A model generated the notes under the pieces. The model had not been told where the DNA came from, ran no database searches, and worked only from the letters and a program-made list of their open reading frames with translations. A stretch of 64,000 nt of DNA from Melioribacteraceae bacterium (lineage in GTDB: Bacteria; Bacteroidota; Ignavibacteria; Ignavibacteriales; Melioribacteraceae): the NCBI GenBank assembly GCA_035362835.1, contig DAOSDY010000001.1, positions 372,001-436,000 on the forward strand, given 5' to 3'. Each line of letters begins with the position of its first letter. Within the stretch, counting starts at the first letter, position 1. This document shows, piece after piece, positions 43,516 through 53,764 of this stretch. A program made the position numbers and the translations under genes.

Positions 43516-46332
43516 TTATTTATTAAAAGTTATTTTTACTTCTTTAAGAACCGGCGCCCCGGCACCGTTGCCGGTATCGAAGTATGCCCTGTATTGTATC
43601 CACTTACCTTTAAGGTTTAATATCGATTGACCGCTGTTCAAATAAAATGAATTCTCCCCTTCCGGCCCTGTCCATCTTGTTTTTTCAAGGTCTTTTTCAG
43701 AATCAGCCGAACGGAGCTGGAATTTAACTGAAGAATATTTCCCAACTTCTGCATCCCAGCTTATTGATACAGGTTTAGAATTTCTGCTGTTGTAGGGAGA
43801 TGAAGTATAATAGAAGATATTATTACGATTCCAAACATCTCCGACATCTGTACCCATATCGTAATGGGCACCGATACCGGGAATTTTCTGCACGTTATCG
43901 GAAGAGAATCCGTCAGGTCCGCCCCAATAGAGAAGCGAGTTTGTATGGTGATCGCCGTACTTACCGATCTCATCGAAACTTCCATCGGCACGGTGGCAGA
44001 AGAAGAAGAGATCCATGAATCCATCCCGGTTAAAATCGCAGACCATCGAGCCGGTGCCTCCGTCAGTATGAAACTTGAGCGAGTTATTGAGATGATATCC
44101 GTTAACACTACCAAGAAGAACAGTTGAAAAACCGGAACGGTTACTACGGTCTTTATATAGCGGACAAACAAGATCGAGCCAGCCGTCGTTATTTACATCA
44201 CCGATTGCCATTGTCTTCGCCTGAACCGGAAGCGATACAGGATTGCCGTATTTAAAATCCTTCTGCTGGTAATAGACCAGAATATTTTTATCGTGAGCAA
44301 AAACAATATCGAGCAATCCGTCTTTATTCAAATCCGCTGCTTCCGGATTACCGGAACCCTGACTGTTCGGAAATTGCCAGGAGTTTTTAATTCCATAATT
44401 TCTTGAACCGTCACCGTAGAAAACAATTGCCAAACCGCCGGCTTGATCTCCAAAAATTAGATCCAGATTTCCATCATAATTAATATCTGCAATTGAACAG
44501 GATCTTGTCATTTTTGTAGGAAGTTCGGATCTGTCAGTAATTACCCAGCCATGTGCACTTCCCCAATAAATAAATGAGCCGGGCCATACTTTATCTTTTT
44601 TAAGATGTGGAGTTCCGTTAGAAATTATTATATCAAGAAAACCGTCCTTATTCAGATCAGCGACCTGAACACCTAGACCGCTAAGACTTGGTAATCCAGT
44701 TACATTCCATGTTCTGAATTCATTATTCTTATTCCAATAGATCCACGCTTCATTAGCTGTCCGGTATGTTTCTCCCCTGTTGAGTAATATTATATCAACA
44801 AATCCGTCGTCGTTAAGATCAGAAAATGCCTGTTCATACCCTTCGCGTGAAGGAAGTATAATTTTATTTTCAACATCCATACTGCCATCGTCTCTACCAA
44901 GGAATAGAAATGAAGGATCATAATCCCCGCGCGAGTTTCCCATCATCGAGGTAATTATAATATCGAGGTGCCCATCATTATTAAAATCCGCAATTGCATT
45001 TCCCTGCGCTCCGTGTTCAAAGAGCGGTGTTCTATTTGTCTCCTTAAAACCGGATGGACTGTTCCAGTAAATAAATGAAGGTACTTCAAATGAATAATGC
45101 TCCTGGAAATTGCAGACGAGTAGATCAATCCAGCCGTCATTATTAAGATCTGCAGCATTAGCTCCCCATGCGCCGATTGTAGGAATAGACTGCCTGTTTT
45201 CCTTACTAAATCCGTTTGCTGAGCCGAAATAGAGGTATGAATGAATTAACCGGTTAGCCAGGTTTGGATCTCCGGTAACAGAGTGTTGATGATTTGTAAA
45301 AAAGAGATCCACAAATCCATCTTTATTGAAATCCGCTGCAACAATATCTTTAGCGGTAAATGTTTCAAATAGAATTTTCTGATCAGGGTTAAAAGTGTTG
45401 TTTGTATTTAAGTAAGCGCAGGACGATTCGCCATCGCTGTTTGCGAAGATCAGATCGATAAGGCCGTCATTATTTATATCTACCGCTTCAACTGCCTGAG
45501 CGTTTACAGTAGGAAGCTGAATTAATTTTTCTTCATTGAACCCTTCCTTACTGCCGAAGTAGACGTATGAAAAATCTCCTTCACTATTTGAAAATGCGAG
45601 GTCGGACCATCCGTCATTATTAAAATCTGCGGTTACAACATCAGTTGCACCTGACGTAGCAATCTCGGAAAAATTATTACAACTATAATCTTCCCTGTTT
45701 CCCCAATAAATTCTTGAAGGTGATGTACCAATCTTACTTTTATCGCGGTACTCCCAGAAACCGGCGGAAAAAGCAATAACAATATCTTTGAACCCGTCAT
45801 TGTTAAAATCGCCTACAGCTGCTTTCTGAGCATCTGAACTTTCAAGCATAATTCTTTTTTTGAAAGGATAAAAGGCCCATTCGCCTTCCTTCTTAACATA
45901 ATCTTTATTCAAACCGCCGTAGTAAACAAACGATTCCATTCCCGTCCAGGTGCCATTCGAATAATTCGCTACAACAAGGTCAACATTACCGTCGTTATTC
46001 AGATCCGAAGGAGTAACCCACATCGGTCCGTTAGCAGGGATATAAGAATGGTTTTGAATACTGAAGTCTTTTCCATTTCCCCAATAGATAGACATATCCA
46101 GCATTTCGATTAAAGGATGGGAATTAACGGAAAGAATATCAACATTACCGTCGTTATTTACATCCCATCTATTAACAGGTTGAATTCTTCCTTTGTGGGA
46201 TACATACATATTAGCGCCTGCATCACTGAATTCACCTTTTATAAAATCATTATAGCTATTCTGCTTCCAGACTTTCTGCGCGGGAACTAAAATTGGGAAG
46301 AAAGCAATTATTAATATTATCTTTTTTACCAT
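43516..46332 (-). CDS. giant FG-GAP/VCBS repeat protein C (14 repeats)
   Basis: Secreted protein of 938 residues with a signal peptide (about 1-18). I count 14 calcium-type repeats of the form DxNxDGxxDL (for example DVNNDGNVDI, DLNNDGWIDL, DFNRDGFMDL), each paired with an IYWG...GF strand, and a C-terminal beta-sandwich of about 95 residues. Fourteen repeats fit two seven-bladed integrin-like propellers. It is the most diverged of three tandem paralogues. It is probably a surface or periplasmic binding protein or enzyme for the glycan; no catalytic site is recognised. Confidence 0.75.
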   Translation of the reverse strand: MVKKIILIIAFFPILVPAQKVWKQNSYNDFIKGEFSDAGANMYVSHKGRIQPVNRWDVNNDGNVDILSVNSHPLIEMLDMSIYWGNGKDFSIQNHSYIPANGPMWVTPSDLNNDGNVDLVVANYSNGTWTGMESFVYYGGLNKDYVKKEGEWAFYPFKKRIMLESSDAQKAAVGDFNNDGFKDIVIAFSAGFWEYRDKSKIGTSPSRIYWGNREDYSCNNFSEIATSGATDVVTADFNNDGWSDLAFSNSEGDFSYVYFGSKEGFNEEKLIQLPTVNAQAVEAVDINNDGLIDLIFANSDGESSCAYLNTNNTFNPDQKILFETFTAKDIVAADFNKDGFVDLFFTNHQHSVTGDPNLANRLIHSYLYFGSANGFSKENRQSIPTIGAWGANAADLNNDGWIDLLVCNFQEHYSFEVPSFIYWNSPSGFKETNRTPLFEHGAQGNAIADFNNDGHLDIIITSMMGNSRGDYDPSFLFLGRDDGSMDVENKIILPSREGYEQAFSDLNDDGFVDIILLNRGETYRTANEAWIYWNKNNEFRTWNVTGLPSLSGLGVQVADLNKDGFLDIIISNGTPHLKKDKVWPGSFIYWGSAHGWVITDRSELPTKMTRSCSIADINYDGNLDLIFGDQAGGLAIVFYGDGSRNYGIKNSWQFPNSQGSGNPEAADLNKDGLLDIVFAHDKNILVYYQQKDFKYGNPVSLPVQAKTMAIGDVNNDGWLDLVCPLYKDRSNRSGFSTVLLGSVNGYHLNNSLKFHTDGGTGSMVCDFNRDGFMDLFFFCHRADGSFDEIGKYGDHHTNSLLYWGGPDGFSSDNVQKIPGIGAHYDMGTDVGDVWNRNNIFYYTSSPYNSRNSKPVSISWDAEVGKYSSVKFQLRSADSEKDLEKTRWTGPEGENSFYLNSGQSILNLKGKWIQYRAYFDTGNGAGAPVLKEVKITFNK

Positions 46333-46362
46333 AGAGTTATATCCCTCAGCAATACACTTGAT

Positions 46363-49164
46363 CTATTTTTTTGAGAAAGAAATTTCTACTTCAGTTAAAT
46401 AAGGCGATGCCGCACAGTCAGGCGTTATCAAACGAGCGCGGTACTGAATAAAATTTCCATAAACATTTTTTATTTTACTTCCGGATTTTTTGAACCATGA
46501 ATTTTTTCCGTTTGGACCAATCCATTCAGCCTTTTCAATATCCTCCTTCATATCTGATGTGCGGATTTGAAGATGAATTTCAGTTCCAAAGGGAGTCTCG
46601 GCTTTCCAATTAATTGCCGCTGGAATTTCATTGCTATTCACCTGATATATAGAAGAAAAATAGTCCTCATAAAATCCCCGGTCGTAGCTGTTACCCGGAT
46701 CGCGCAAGTTTAAACCGAATGGCCCTTGAGCCGGAAGTTCAATCCGGTTTTTTTTTGAAAATCCGTCTGGACTTCCCCAGTATAAAAACGAATCGCAGGA
46801 ATGATTATGGGGTTCCGGTTCAAAGTAGGAGCCGGATTTGCGGTGATTAGCAACAAGCGCATCGAGCCAGCCATCCCCGTCATAATCAAGTAGTTCAACA
46901 CCGGAAGGACCCAGCGTTTCAATTTTATCAGCTTCACTGACAAAGCCATCCTTACTGCCGTAATAAACCAGAGAGGGACGGTTTCCGCTAACTTCGCCGC
47001 CATAACTTGTGATAAACATATCGAGCCAGCCGTCTTTGTTTAGATCCGCAAAACAATTCTGGTAAGCGACATAAGTTGGAATTTCAATCCGGCTTCTGTT
47101 GGAAAATCCTTCAGCAGAACCGTAATAAAGAAAAGAACTTCCGAGGTCTCCCTCAGGAGCTCCGCGTTTCGGACAGAAGAGATCGAGCCAGCCATCCTTA
47201 TTGAAATCGGCAGCTTTTAAATACATTAACTCATCTTTTCTTCCAAGATCCAAGTCTGAGATCCTTAAATTTGAGAAGCCACTTTCATCTCCCCACCAGA
47301 ATCTGACTTTGCCGAATTCAATTTGACCTGCAATATCGAGCCATCCGTCTTTGTTGAAGTCTTTCAGCAGCGGACCGCGTATTTTGGGAGTCGATAATAG
47401 AATGACTGTTCTATTATTGAAACTAAATCCTCTTTGTGAACCCCAGTAAATCGGGAGCCCGTACTTTCCCGGGTTAGTAAGATCCTGAGCGCTACCGCTT
47501 CCAAGTATATCGAGGTAACCGTCGCGGTTGATATCCGCTATCCTGACACCGCCGTACCCGAATGTTGTGGTAAGAAAAGTTTCTTCTTCGAACTTTCCGT
47601 TAATGTTCCACTTAATAATAAAAGATGCCTGATCGTGAGCAACATTTTCGATGAAAGCATATTTGAATGCCTGCGAAGCCATAATTATTTCAACATTACC
47701 GTCATCGTCAAGGTCGGCATTCCCAAATCCGAAAATTTCGTGAGTATTGAATTTTGTTGTTCTCGATTCCGAAAAATTTCTCGTACCGTCTCCCCAGTAC
47801 AAATTTGAAATTGATGGTCCGTCAGAGAACCATCCGTAATCATTAAAGAAAATCACATCCTGCAAACCATCATTATTTGCATCGCCAATTGTGTTAGCGT
47901 AAGTACCCTGAGTAGGAAGCTGCGTGTGATTTTCAAAAAAGAATTTCCCTTTATCATTCCAGAATACATATGAGAGAAGATTTTTCTGGTTGGTAACAAA
48001 TCTGTTGCTTACAACAATTTCCGGAAATTCATCGTTGTTAAGGTCGCCGCAGCTTACACCGCTGGCTCCAAGCGTTGGAAGAAGCGCCGGCTTACGTGAT
48101 GAAAAGCCTTTTCCATCCGAATAGAAGAGATAGGAATCTGTCCAGCTTCCGCCGCCGACTGAAGTTAAATTGGCAACAAACAGATCATCGAATCCATCAT
48201 TATCAAAATCAGCAAATGAAACATCGCTCGGATTGTTAACTTTTAGAAGAATTGATTCTGATAGATTAAAAACCGCATCACCGGAATTCTTTAGTATTGT
48301 TACTCCCTCCTGACTGCAAACGGCAATATCAATCTGATCATCGCCATTAAAATCGCCCGTTGAGAGAGCCGTTCCGGTTATATTCAGTTTAAGAGATTTT
48401 GATATATCCGCAAATGAGTCTTTTGATGAAAGGAGAATAATGAGATTTTCTTTTGTCATAAATACGAGATCATCAATTCCGTCTTTATCAATATCGTCAG
48501 ACTCAAGCGCAACAGCACCGGTACCATTAAAAGAAAGCGCGAGAGAATTTTCCTTTTTAAAACCATCAGAAGAATTGAAGTAGATAAAGCTTTTACGGGG
48601 TGCAGATTCACTGTCTTTTTCATCCCAGAATTGGCAACCTATCGCCAGATCCAGCCAGGAATCACCGTTAAAGTCTCCTGCTGCAATTGAAGTACCGTCT
48701 GCAGCAGGTAATTCAATCCGGTTATTAGCGGAAAAACCGTTTTGCGAACCGAAATAAATCCACGCCGGAATTCTTCGGGCATGGCTATCATTAAAATTCA
48801 CAACAGCGAGGTCATTGAATCCGTCTTTATTAAAATCAGCAATTAATCCATCGCGTGAACCGGCGGCAGGTAATTGAATTCTTGAACGGGAGTCGATTCC
48901 GCTTCCGTTATTTAGATAGATATAAGTGTTTTCTTTTTCTGTATGAGCGTGACCTGTGGGAAGGAAGATATCTAGGTAACCATCGTTATTAAAATCCCAA
49001 CGGGAAATAATCTGAATTCGGCCTTTAGCAGAAACGTAAGCATTACTGCCGGCATCAGTAAATTTACCATCAGCAAAATCTTTAAAACTGTTCTCCTTCC
49101 AAAGCGATTGCCCTAGAACCGTTCCAGTTATAAAAGAGATCAATATTACGATAAGTTTCTTCAT
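46363..49164 (-). CDS. giant FG-GAP/VCBS repeat protein B (14 repeats)
   Basis: Secreted protein of 933 residues: signal peptide (1-18), opening block SLWKENSFKDFADGKF, 14 calcium-type repeats (DFNNDGYLDI through DYDGDGWLDA) interleaved with YWG/YYGS...GF strands, and a C-terminal sandwich containing WIGPNGKNSWF. It is nearly colinear with protein A at 49188, clearly by tandem duplication, with 23 bases between them. The conserved Asp and Asn residues of almost all repeats are intact, implying calcium-stabilised folding outside the cytoplasm. Confidence 0.76.
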   Translation of the reverse strand: MKKLIVILISFITGTVLGQSLWKENSFKDFADGKFTDAGSNAYVSAKGRIQIISRWDFNNDGYLDIFLPTGHAHTEKENTYIYLNNGSGIDSRSRIQLPAAGSRDGLIADFNKDGFNDLAVVNFNDSHARRIPAWIYFGSQNGFSANNRIELPAADGTSIAAGDFNGDSWLDLAIGCQFWDEKDSESAPRKSFIYFNSSDGFKKENSLALSFNGTGAVALESDDIDKDGIDDLVFMTKENLIILLSSKDSFADISKSLKLNITGTALSTGDFNGDDQIDIAVCSQEGVTILKNSGDAVFNLSESILLKVNNPSDVSFADFDNDGFDDLFVANLTSVGGGSWTDSYLFYSDGKGFSSRKPALLPTLGASGVSCGDLNNDEFPEIVVSNRFVTNQKNLLSYVFWNDKGKFFFENHTQLPTQGTYANTIGDANNDGLQDVIFFNDYGWFSDGPSISNLYWGDGTRNFSESRTTKFNTHEIFGFGNADLDDDGNVEIIMASQAFKYAFIENVAHDQASFIIKWNINGKFEEETFLTTTFGYGGVRIADINRDGYLDILGSGSAQDLTNPGKYGLPIYWGSQRGFSFNNRTVILLSTPKIRGPLLKDFNKDGWLDIAGQIEFGKVRFWWGDESGFSNLRISDLDLGRKDELMYLKAADFNKDGWLDLFCPKRGAPEGDLGSSFLYYGSAEGFSNRSRIEIPTYVAYQNCFADLNKDGWLDMFITSYGGEVSGNRPSLVYYGSKDGFVSEADKIETLGPSGVELLDYDGDGWLDALVANHRKSGSYFEPEPHNHSCDSFLYWGSPDGFSKKNRIELPAQGPFGLNLRDPGNSYDRGFYEDYFSSIYQVNSNEIPAAINWKAETPFGTEIHLQIRTSDMKEDIEKAEWIGPNGKNSWFKKSGSKIKNVYGNFIQYRARLITPDCAASPYLTEVEISFSKK

Positions 49165-49187
49165 CTAATAATTGTAAGAGCTTATAA

Positions 49188-51983
49188 CTATTTTTTAGAG
49201 AAATAGATTTCGACTGCATTCAGATATGGTGTGGCCGCACCATTTGGAGAAATTAATCTTGCTCTGTATTGAATATATTTTCCGGATAAATATTTAATTG
49301 CGCTTCCATTTTCTGTAAACCAGGAATTATTTCCTTCCGGTCCAATCCATTCAGAATTTTCGATTAAAGATTCGTCCTCAGATGTTCTTATTTGAAATTG
49401 GACACTTGAGCCATAAGGAGTATCGGCTTCCCATTTTAATACCGAAGGAATCTGGTAATCCGGGATTCTGTAAACCGAAGAACAGTAATCTTCGTAAAGT
49501 TTTCTATCATAACTATTACCGGCATCGCGAAGGTTCAAACCGCTGGGACCGACAGCAATAAACTCTTTCCTGTTCTCTCCGGAAAATCCGTTCGGACCGC
49601 CCCAATAGAGAAGAGTTGGACAGATATGCCGGTGAGGTTGAGCTTCAGAATAAGATCCGGATTTGCGGTGATTTGTAATAAGAATATCGAGCCAGCCATC
49701 GCCGTCAAAATCGAGAATTTCCGATCCGGAAGAACCATAAGATTCTATTTCAACCGGTTTAGTTTTGTATCCATTTTTACTTCCGTAATAGAGAAGCGAA
49801 GGACGGTTGCCTCTTACTTCGCCTCCATAACTTGTGACAAAAAGATCGAGCCAGCCGTCTTTGTTTATATCGGCAAAAGTATTTTGATACGGTACATAAG
49901 TTGCGATTTCATCTTTGTTATTTATATCAAAACCGTTTTCTGAACCATAAAGTATTAATGATGAACTTAATCTTCCGTCGGGAGCGCCGCGGTTTGGAAG
50001 AAACAGATCGAGCCAGCCGTCGTTATTAATATCGGCTCCTTTGATATACATTAAATGATCTTTACGTCCGAGGGCCAGGTCCTGATATCTTTCATTTGAA
50101 AATCCGTTTTGATCACCCCACCAGAATCTGATTTTGCCGTCTTCAACCTGTCCAACTATATCGAGCCAGTTATCCTTGTTCAGATCCATCAACAAAGGTC
50201 CGCGCATTCTCTGTCCGAGCGCATGTAAGACAGTTCTGTTTTTAATACTATACCCGAGACTTGAACCCCAGAAAATCGGGAAACCATTCTTATCCGGATT
50301 TCCAAGATCGACACAAATACCGCTTCCGAGAATATCGAGATAGCCGTCCCGGTTGATATCGGCTAATCTTACGCCGCCGTATCCGCGTTCCATGGTTAAT
50401 TGCGTTGGAGTATTGAAGGAACCTTTATTGTTCCATTCAATCAAAATACCGCTCTGTTCATGATCGATCGAGTTATAAAATTTCTGACGCGCAATAACAA
50501 GATCTACAAAGCCATCGTCGTCGAGGTCCGCGTGTCCAAATCCGAATATCTGATGAGTATGAAACTCGGTTCTGTTCTGTTCGGAATAATTTCTTGATCC
50601 ATCCCCCCAGTAGATATGAGATAGAATTGGGCCATCCAGAAAATAGCCTTCATAATTGAAGAAGACGACATCGGGCAAACCGTCGTTATTCACATCACCG
50701 ATTGTATTACCGTGCGGACCCTGTGTTGCCAGCTGTGTATGGTTCTCAAAACGGAAAGAACCCTTATCATTCCAATAGACATAGGAAGCAAGATTCATTT
50801 GGTTCAGGATTCTCTGGTTGCTGAAAACAATTTCAGGAAATCCGTCGTTGTTAAGATCGCCGCAACTTACACCTGCAGCGCCCATTGTTGGTAATGCAGT
50901 TCTTTTATTTGACGAGAAATTATTTCCATCCGAATAAATAACATAAGAATCGGTCCACGAAGCGCCGCCCGAATTTGTACTTCTTGAAACTATAATATCA
51001 TCAAGACCATCATTATTAACATCTTTTATAACAACATCCGATGGATTATCTGCGCTAAGGAGAAATGAATCGGCCGGATTATAATTAAAATTTTTATTGC
51101 CGTAAAAGATGATAATTCCTTTTGCTGTGCAGAAGGCCAGGTCAATCAAATTATCATTATTAATATCACCTGATGATGCAGAGAGTCCCCTGATATCTAA
51201 TAAAACGGAATTAAGAGGATTATCAAAAGCTTTTTTTGAAGACAAAAGAAGATATGTTTTTTCTCCCGTCATAAATATCAGATCAGTAATTCCGTCATTA
51301 TCCAGATCACAGCCTGCCAGAGATTTTGCGCCAAGGTTATTAAAAGAAATTTCGAGATTCCTGTCTGGCGAGAATCCTTCCGGAGAATTCCAATAGATAA
51401 AAGATTTCTTAGGTGAGTTCTCATCATCGCCTTCGAAGAATTGACAACCGACGGCGAGATCTATCCAGGAGTCGTTATTAAAATCACCGGCAGCGAGGGA
51501 GGTACCGAATGCTGCCGGTAATTCGACTCTTTGGGAGGGGGTAAAACCTTTTTTAGTACCATAATAAATCCATGCGGGTACTTTTGGATAATGGCTGTCC
51601 GCATAGTTTACAACAGCAAGGTCATTTAAGCCGTCTTTATTAAAATCGAGTATTAATCCGTCCCGTGAACCTCCGCCCGGAAGTTCGATCCTCGATCTGC
51701 CATCAATATCAAGACCATTATTTAAATAGACGTAAATATTTTCTTTTTCATTGGAACCATGACCACCCGGAATGTATAGGTCAAGATGACCGTCATTATT
51801 AAAGTCCCAACGTGTAATCATCTGAATCCGGCCTTTAGCAGAAACATAAGCATTACTGCCTGCATCGAGGAAGCGTCCGTCCTTAAAATCATTGAATGAG
51901 GATTCTTTCCAAACCGACTGTGCAGAAACAGAAAGAGCAGAAAAGAGAATCAGAATTTTAATATTTAGAAAAAGTTTTATCAT
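49188..51983 (-). CDS. giant FG-GAP/VCBS repeat protein A (14 repeats)
   Basis: Secreted protein of 931 residues and the first translated of the three tandem copies. It has a signal peptide (1-21), the block KESSFNDFKDGRF, 14 calcium-type repeats (from DFNNDGHLDL to DFDGDGWLDI) and the C-terminal sandwich with WIGPEGNNSWF. Its ATG overlaps the TGA of the PhoD-like gene (ATGA), so translation is coupled. There is no T9SS tail, so it is probably periplasmic or attached to the cell in another way. Function unknown; glycan binding or lyase activity is inferred from context only. Confidence 0.76.
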   Translation of the reverse strand: MIKLFLNIKILILFSALSVSAQSVWKESSFNDFKDGRFLDAGSNAYVSAKGRIQMITRWDFNNDGHLDLYIPGGHGSNEKENIYVYLNNGLDIDGRSRIELPGGGSRDGLILDFNKDGLNDLAVVNYADSHYPKVPAWIYYGTKKGFTPSQRVELPAAFGTSLAAGDFNNDSWIDLAVGCQFFEGDDENSPKKSFIYWNSPEGFSPDRNLEISFNNLGAKSLAGCDLDNDGITDLIFMTGEKTYLLLSSKKAFDNPLNSVLLDIRGLSASSGDINNDNLIDLAFCTAKGIIIFYGNKNFNYNPADSFLLSADNPSDVVIKDVNNDGLDDIIVSRSTNSGGASWTDSYVIYSDGNNFSSNKRTALPTMGAAGVSCGDLNNDGFPEIVFSNQRILNQMNLASYVYWNDKGSFRFENHTQLATQGPHGNTIGDVNNDGLPDVVFFNYEGYFLDGPILSHIYWGDGSRNYSEQNRTEFHTHQIFGFGHADLDDDGFVDLVIARQKFYNSIDHEQSGILIEWNNKGSFNTPTQLTMERGYGGVRLADINRDGYLDILGSGICVDLGNPDKNGFPIFWGSSLGYSIKNRTVLHALGQRMRGPLLMDLNKDNWLDIVGQVEDGKIRFWWGDQNGFSNERYQDLALGRKDHLMYIKGADINNDGWLDLFLPNRGAPDGRLSSSLILYGSENGFDINNKDEIATYVPYQNTFADINKDGWLDLFVTSYGGEVRGNRPSLLYYGSKNGYKTKPVEIESYGSSGSEILDFDGDGWLDILITNHRKSGSYSEAQPHRHICPTLLYWGGPNGFSGENRKEFIAVGPSGLNLRDAGNSYDRKLYEDYCSSVYRIPDYQIPSVLKWEADTPYGSSVQFQIRTSEDESLIENSEWIGPEGNNSWFTENGSAIKYLSGKYIQYRARLISPNGAATPYLNAVEIYFSKK

Positions 51984-53698
51984 AAACCTTTTCCGGAAAG
52001 CTGACTCAGTTTTAATTTATGCTCATAAAGTTTTTCATTATCGATACTCATAGGTTCAAAAGTTACTGTGGGATCGGGCAGAGTAGTATCGAACTTGATA
52101 ATTCCGAAAGTCTGTTTTTCGTTGTATTCGAATATCGCTCCGTGCTCAAGAGGAGCTACATGAGTATTTGTCAGCCTGCAGCTTTCCCAATCATACATTG
52201 TATAACCGTTATCGCGATCGATCTTTCTTATATCGGTGCGGTGCCTGTCGCCGGAAAGGAGAAGAACGCCATTAATATTATTCTGAGCGATGAAATCAAA
52301 AATCTCCTTTCGTTCTTGTTTGAATCCATTCCATGTATCTCGCGAGTCGGCTTTTGCATCGAAAGCCCATGGTACACCGGAAGCAAGCACTTTAAATTTT
52401 GCGGTCGACTTTTTTAACACATCAAGAAGCCAGGCTTTCTGATTTGGTCCAAGCATCGAAGGATTTTCTTCGAACGGATTAGTACGGTAGAAACGGACAT
52501 CGAGCATAAAGAATTCAACATCGGCAATAGTAAAATTGAAATATGTACCGGGCCATTCATCAGTTCCGTAGAAAGGATTGATCCAGTTCTGTTTGAAATT
52601 TTCGAGAAGGGGTATTTTCCAGCCCGGTTTATCCCTGTAAGGTCCCAGCCAGACATCATCTGTTGCTGCATCATGATCGTCCCAGATAGCATAATTAGAT
52701 GTGGAAGAGACAAGTCTTTTAAATTCAGGTCTTGACTGCCTTCTATAGTACGTATAGTAGTGAACTGCATTTGGATAAGTGGGCATGTTGATGTAGACAT
52801 TATCGCCCATCCATAAGAAAGCTAAGGGATTATGCACTTTAATTGAATCCCAGATCCGTTCGTTGAAGTAGGCATAACCTGCACATCCGCCGAATACTAT
52901 CTGGAATTTAGCTCCTTTGCCTTGTTCAGGATAAGTTTTAAAAGAGTAAATCTGCGAACCCGGCTCAACTTTACCATCAACAAGCATCTGGTAGTAATAT
53001 TCAGTATCAGGAGACAAATCTTTAGCAGTTACTATTGCGGTGTAATCATCTGCTTTTTTACTCATTACAGATGAAGATTCAACAAAAGGTTTCAAATTTT
53101 TATTCTTACTTATCCTAACACTTACATTAATTTCATTAATAGTGCGGACCCAGAAGCTCGAACTTTTATCTGTCACTTTACCGAGCATAGGTCCGTGCAG
53201 AATATTGGTTTTATACCTGGAGGCAAGAGTTTTAAATTGTTCTGATGAGATTAATGGTTCCAATACATCACGCGGGCCAGCAAGAAAACGATCGAAAGGT
53301 AAACCTTTTTTGAGTGCTATCTTTAAGGTATCCATTGCCTCGTCGATTTTATTGAGTATTGCTAAGGCTGCCGAAAGATTAAAGTAGGACTCGAGATCGT
53401 TCGGATCCTCACTGATAAGTTCGCGGCAATATTTTTCGGTATCGGATGGTCTCCCTTCCATAAGGTCGATCATCTGTCTCTGTCCGCGGCGTTTATACTC
53501 ATCTTTTAGCTGAGTTGTAAAAAATCTTCTATCCCAGGCATTTTCACTTCCGTAGAAAGCATGTTTGCTGCCTTCAAGGTACGCATCTGGAGGAGCGAAC
53601 TCTCCCATCTCCTGACCCTGATACATTGATTTTTTTTCGCAACCAATAAATATTATCGAACAAATTATAGGCATTACAACAAATAAAAACTTTTTCAT
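51980..53698 (-). CDS. PhoD-like metallophosphatase lipoprotein with TPR-like region
   Basis: Lipoprotein of 572 residues: lipobox ending at Cys20 (IIFIGC), a helical TPR-like segment (about 85-125, DLESYFNLSAALAI), a fibronectin-like PhoD N domain and the PhoD catalytic domain with FGGCAG, FLWMGDNVYI, WDDHDAATDD and SGDRHRTD. PhoD enzymes are Ca/Fe phosphodiesterases or phosphomonoesterases. An upstream in-frame ATG at 53719 is rejected because AAAGGAG at 53707-53713 sits right before the ATG at 53698. The stop overlaps the start of FG-GAP protein A. It may remove phosphate from glycan fragments. Confidence 0.85.
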   Translation of the reverse strand: MKKFLFVVMPIICSIIFIGCEKKSMYQGQEMGEFAPPDAYLEGSKHAFYGSENAWDRRFFTTQLKDEYKRRGQRQMIDLMEGRPSDTEKYCRELISEDPNDLESYFNLSAALAILNKIDEAMDTLKIALKKGLPFDRFLAGPRDVLEPLISSEQFKTLASRYKTNILHGPMLGKVTDKSSSFWVRTINEINVSVRISKNKNLKPFVESSSVMSKKADDYTAIVTAKDLSPDTEYYYQMLVDGKVEPGSQIYSFKTYPEQGKGAKFQIVFGGCAGYAYFNERIWDSIKVHNPLAFLWMGDNVYINMPTYPNAVHYYTYYRRQSRPEFKRLVSSTSNYAIWDDHDAATDDVWLGPYRDKPGWKIPLLENFKQNWINPFYGTDEWPGTYFNFTIADVEFFMLDVRFYRTNPFEENPSMLGPNQKAWLLDVLKKSTAKFKVLASGVPWAFDAKADSRDTWNGFKQERKEIFDFIAQNNINGVLLLSGDRHRTDIRKIDRDNGYTMYDWESCRLTNTHVAPLEHGAIFEYNEKQTFGIIKFDTTLPDPTVTFEPMSIDNEKLYEHKLKLSQLSGKGL

Positions 53699-53706
53699 CT
53701 TATCTT

Positions 53707-53713
53707 CTCCTTT
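53707..53713 (-). promoter_or_regulatory. ribosome binding site deciding the PhoD-like start
   Basis: AAAGGAG on the minus strand lies eight bases before the ATG at 53698 and inside the longer reading frame that begins at 53719. The shorter start also gives a clean lipoprotein signal. Confidence 0.8.
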
Positions 53714-53764
53714 ATTCATAATGATTTAGCATAAATGAGATCATCAATAAATATTGATAAATTT

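Noticed and set aside
43516..51983. RTX toxins or adhesins
   Set aside because: The repeats are FG-GAP type (DxNxDG with YWG strands), not GGXGXDXXX nonapeptides, and no type I secretion genes are present.
51980..53719. Longer start of the PhoD-like protein at 53719
   Set aside because: The Shine-Dalgarno sequence lies inside this extension and the lipoprotein signal begins at 53698.
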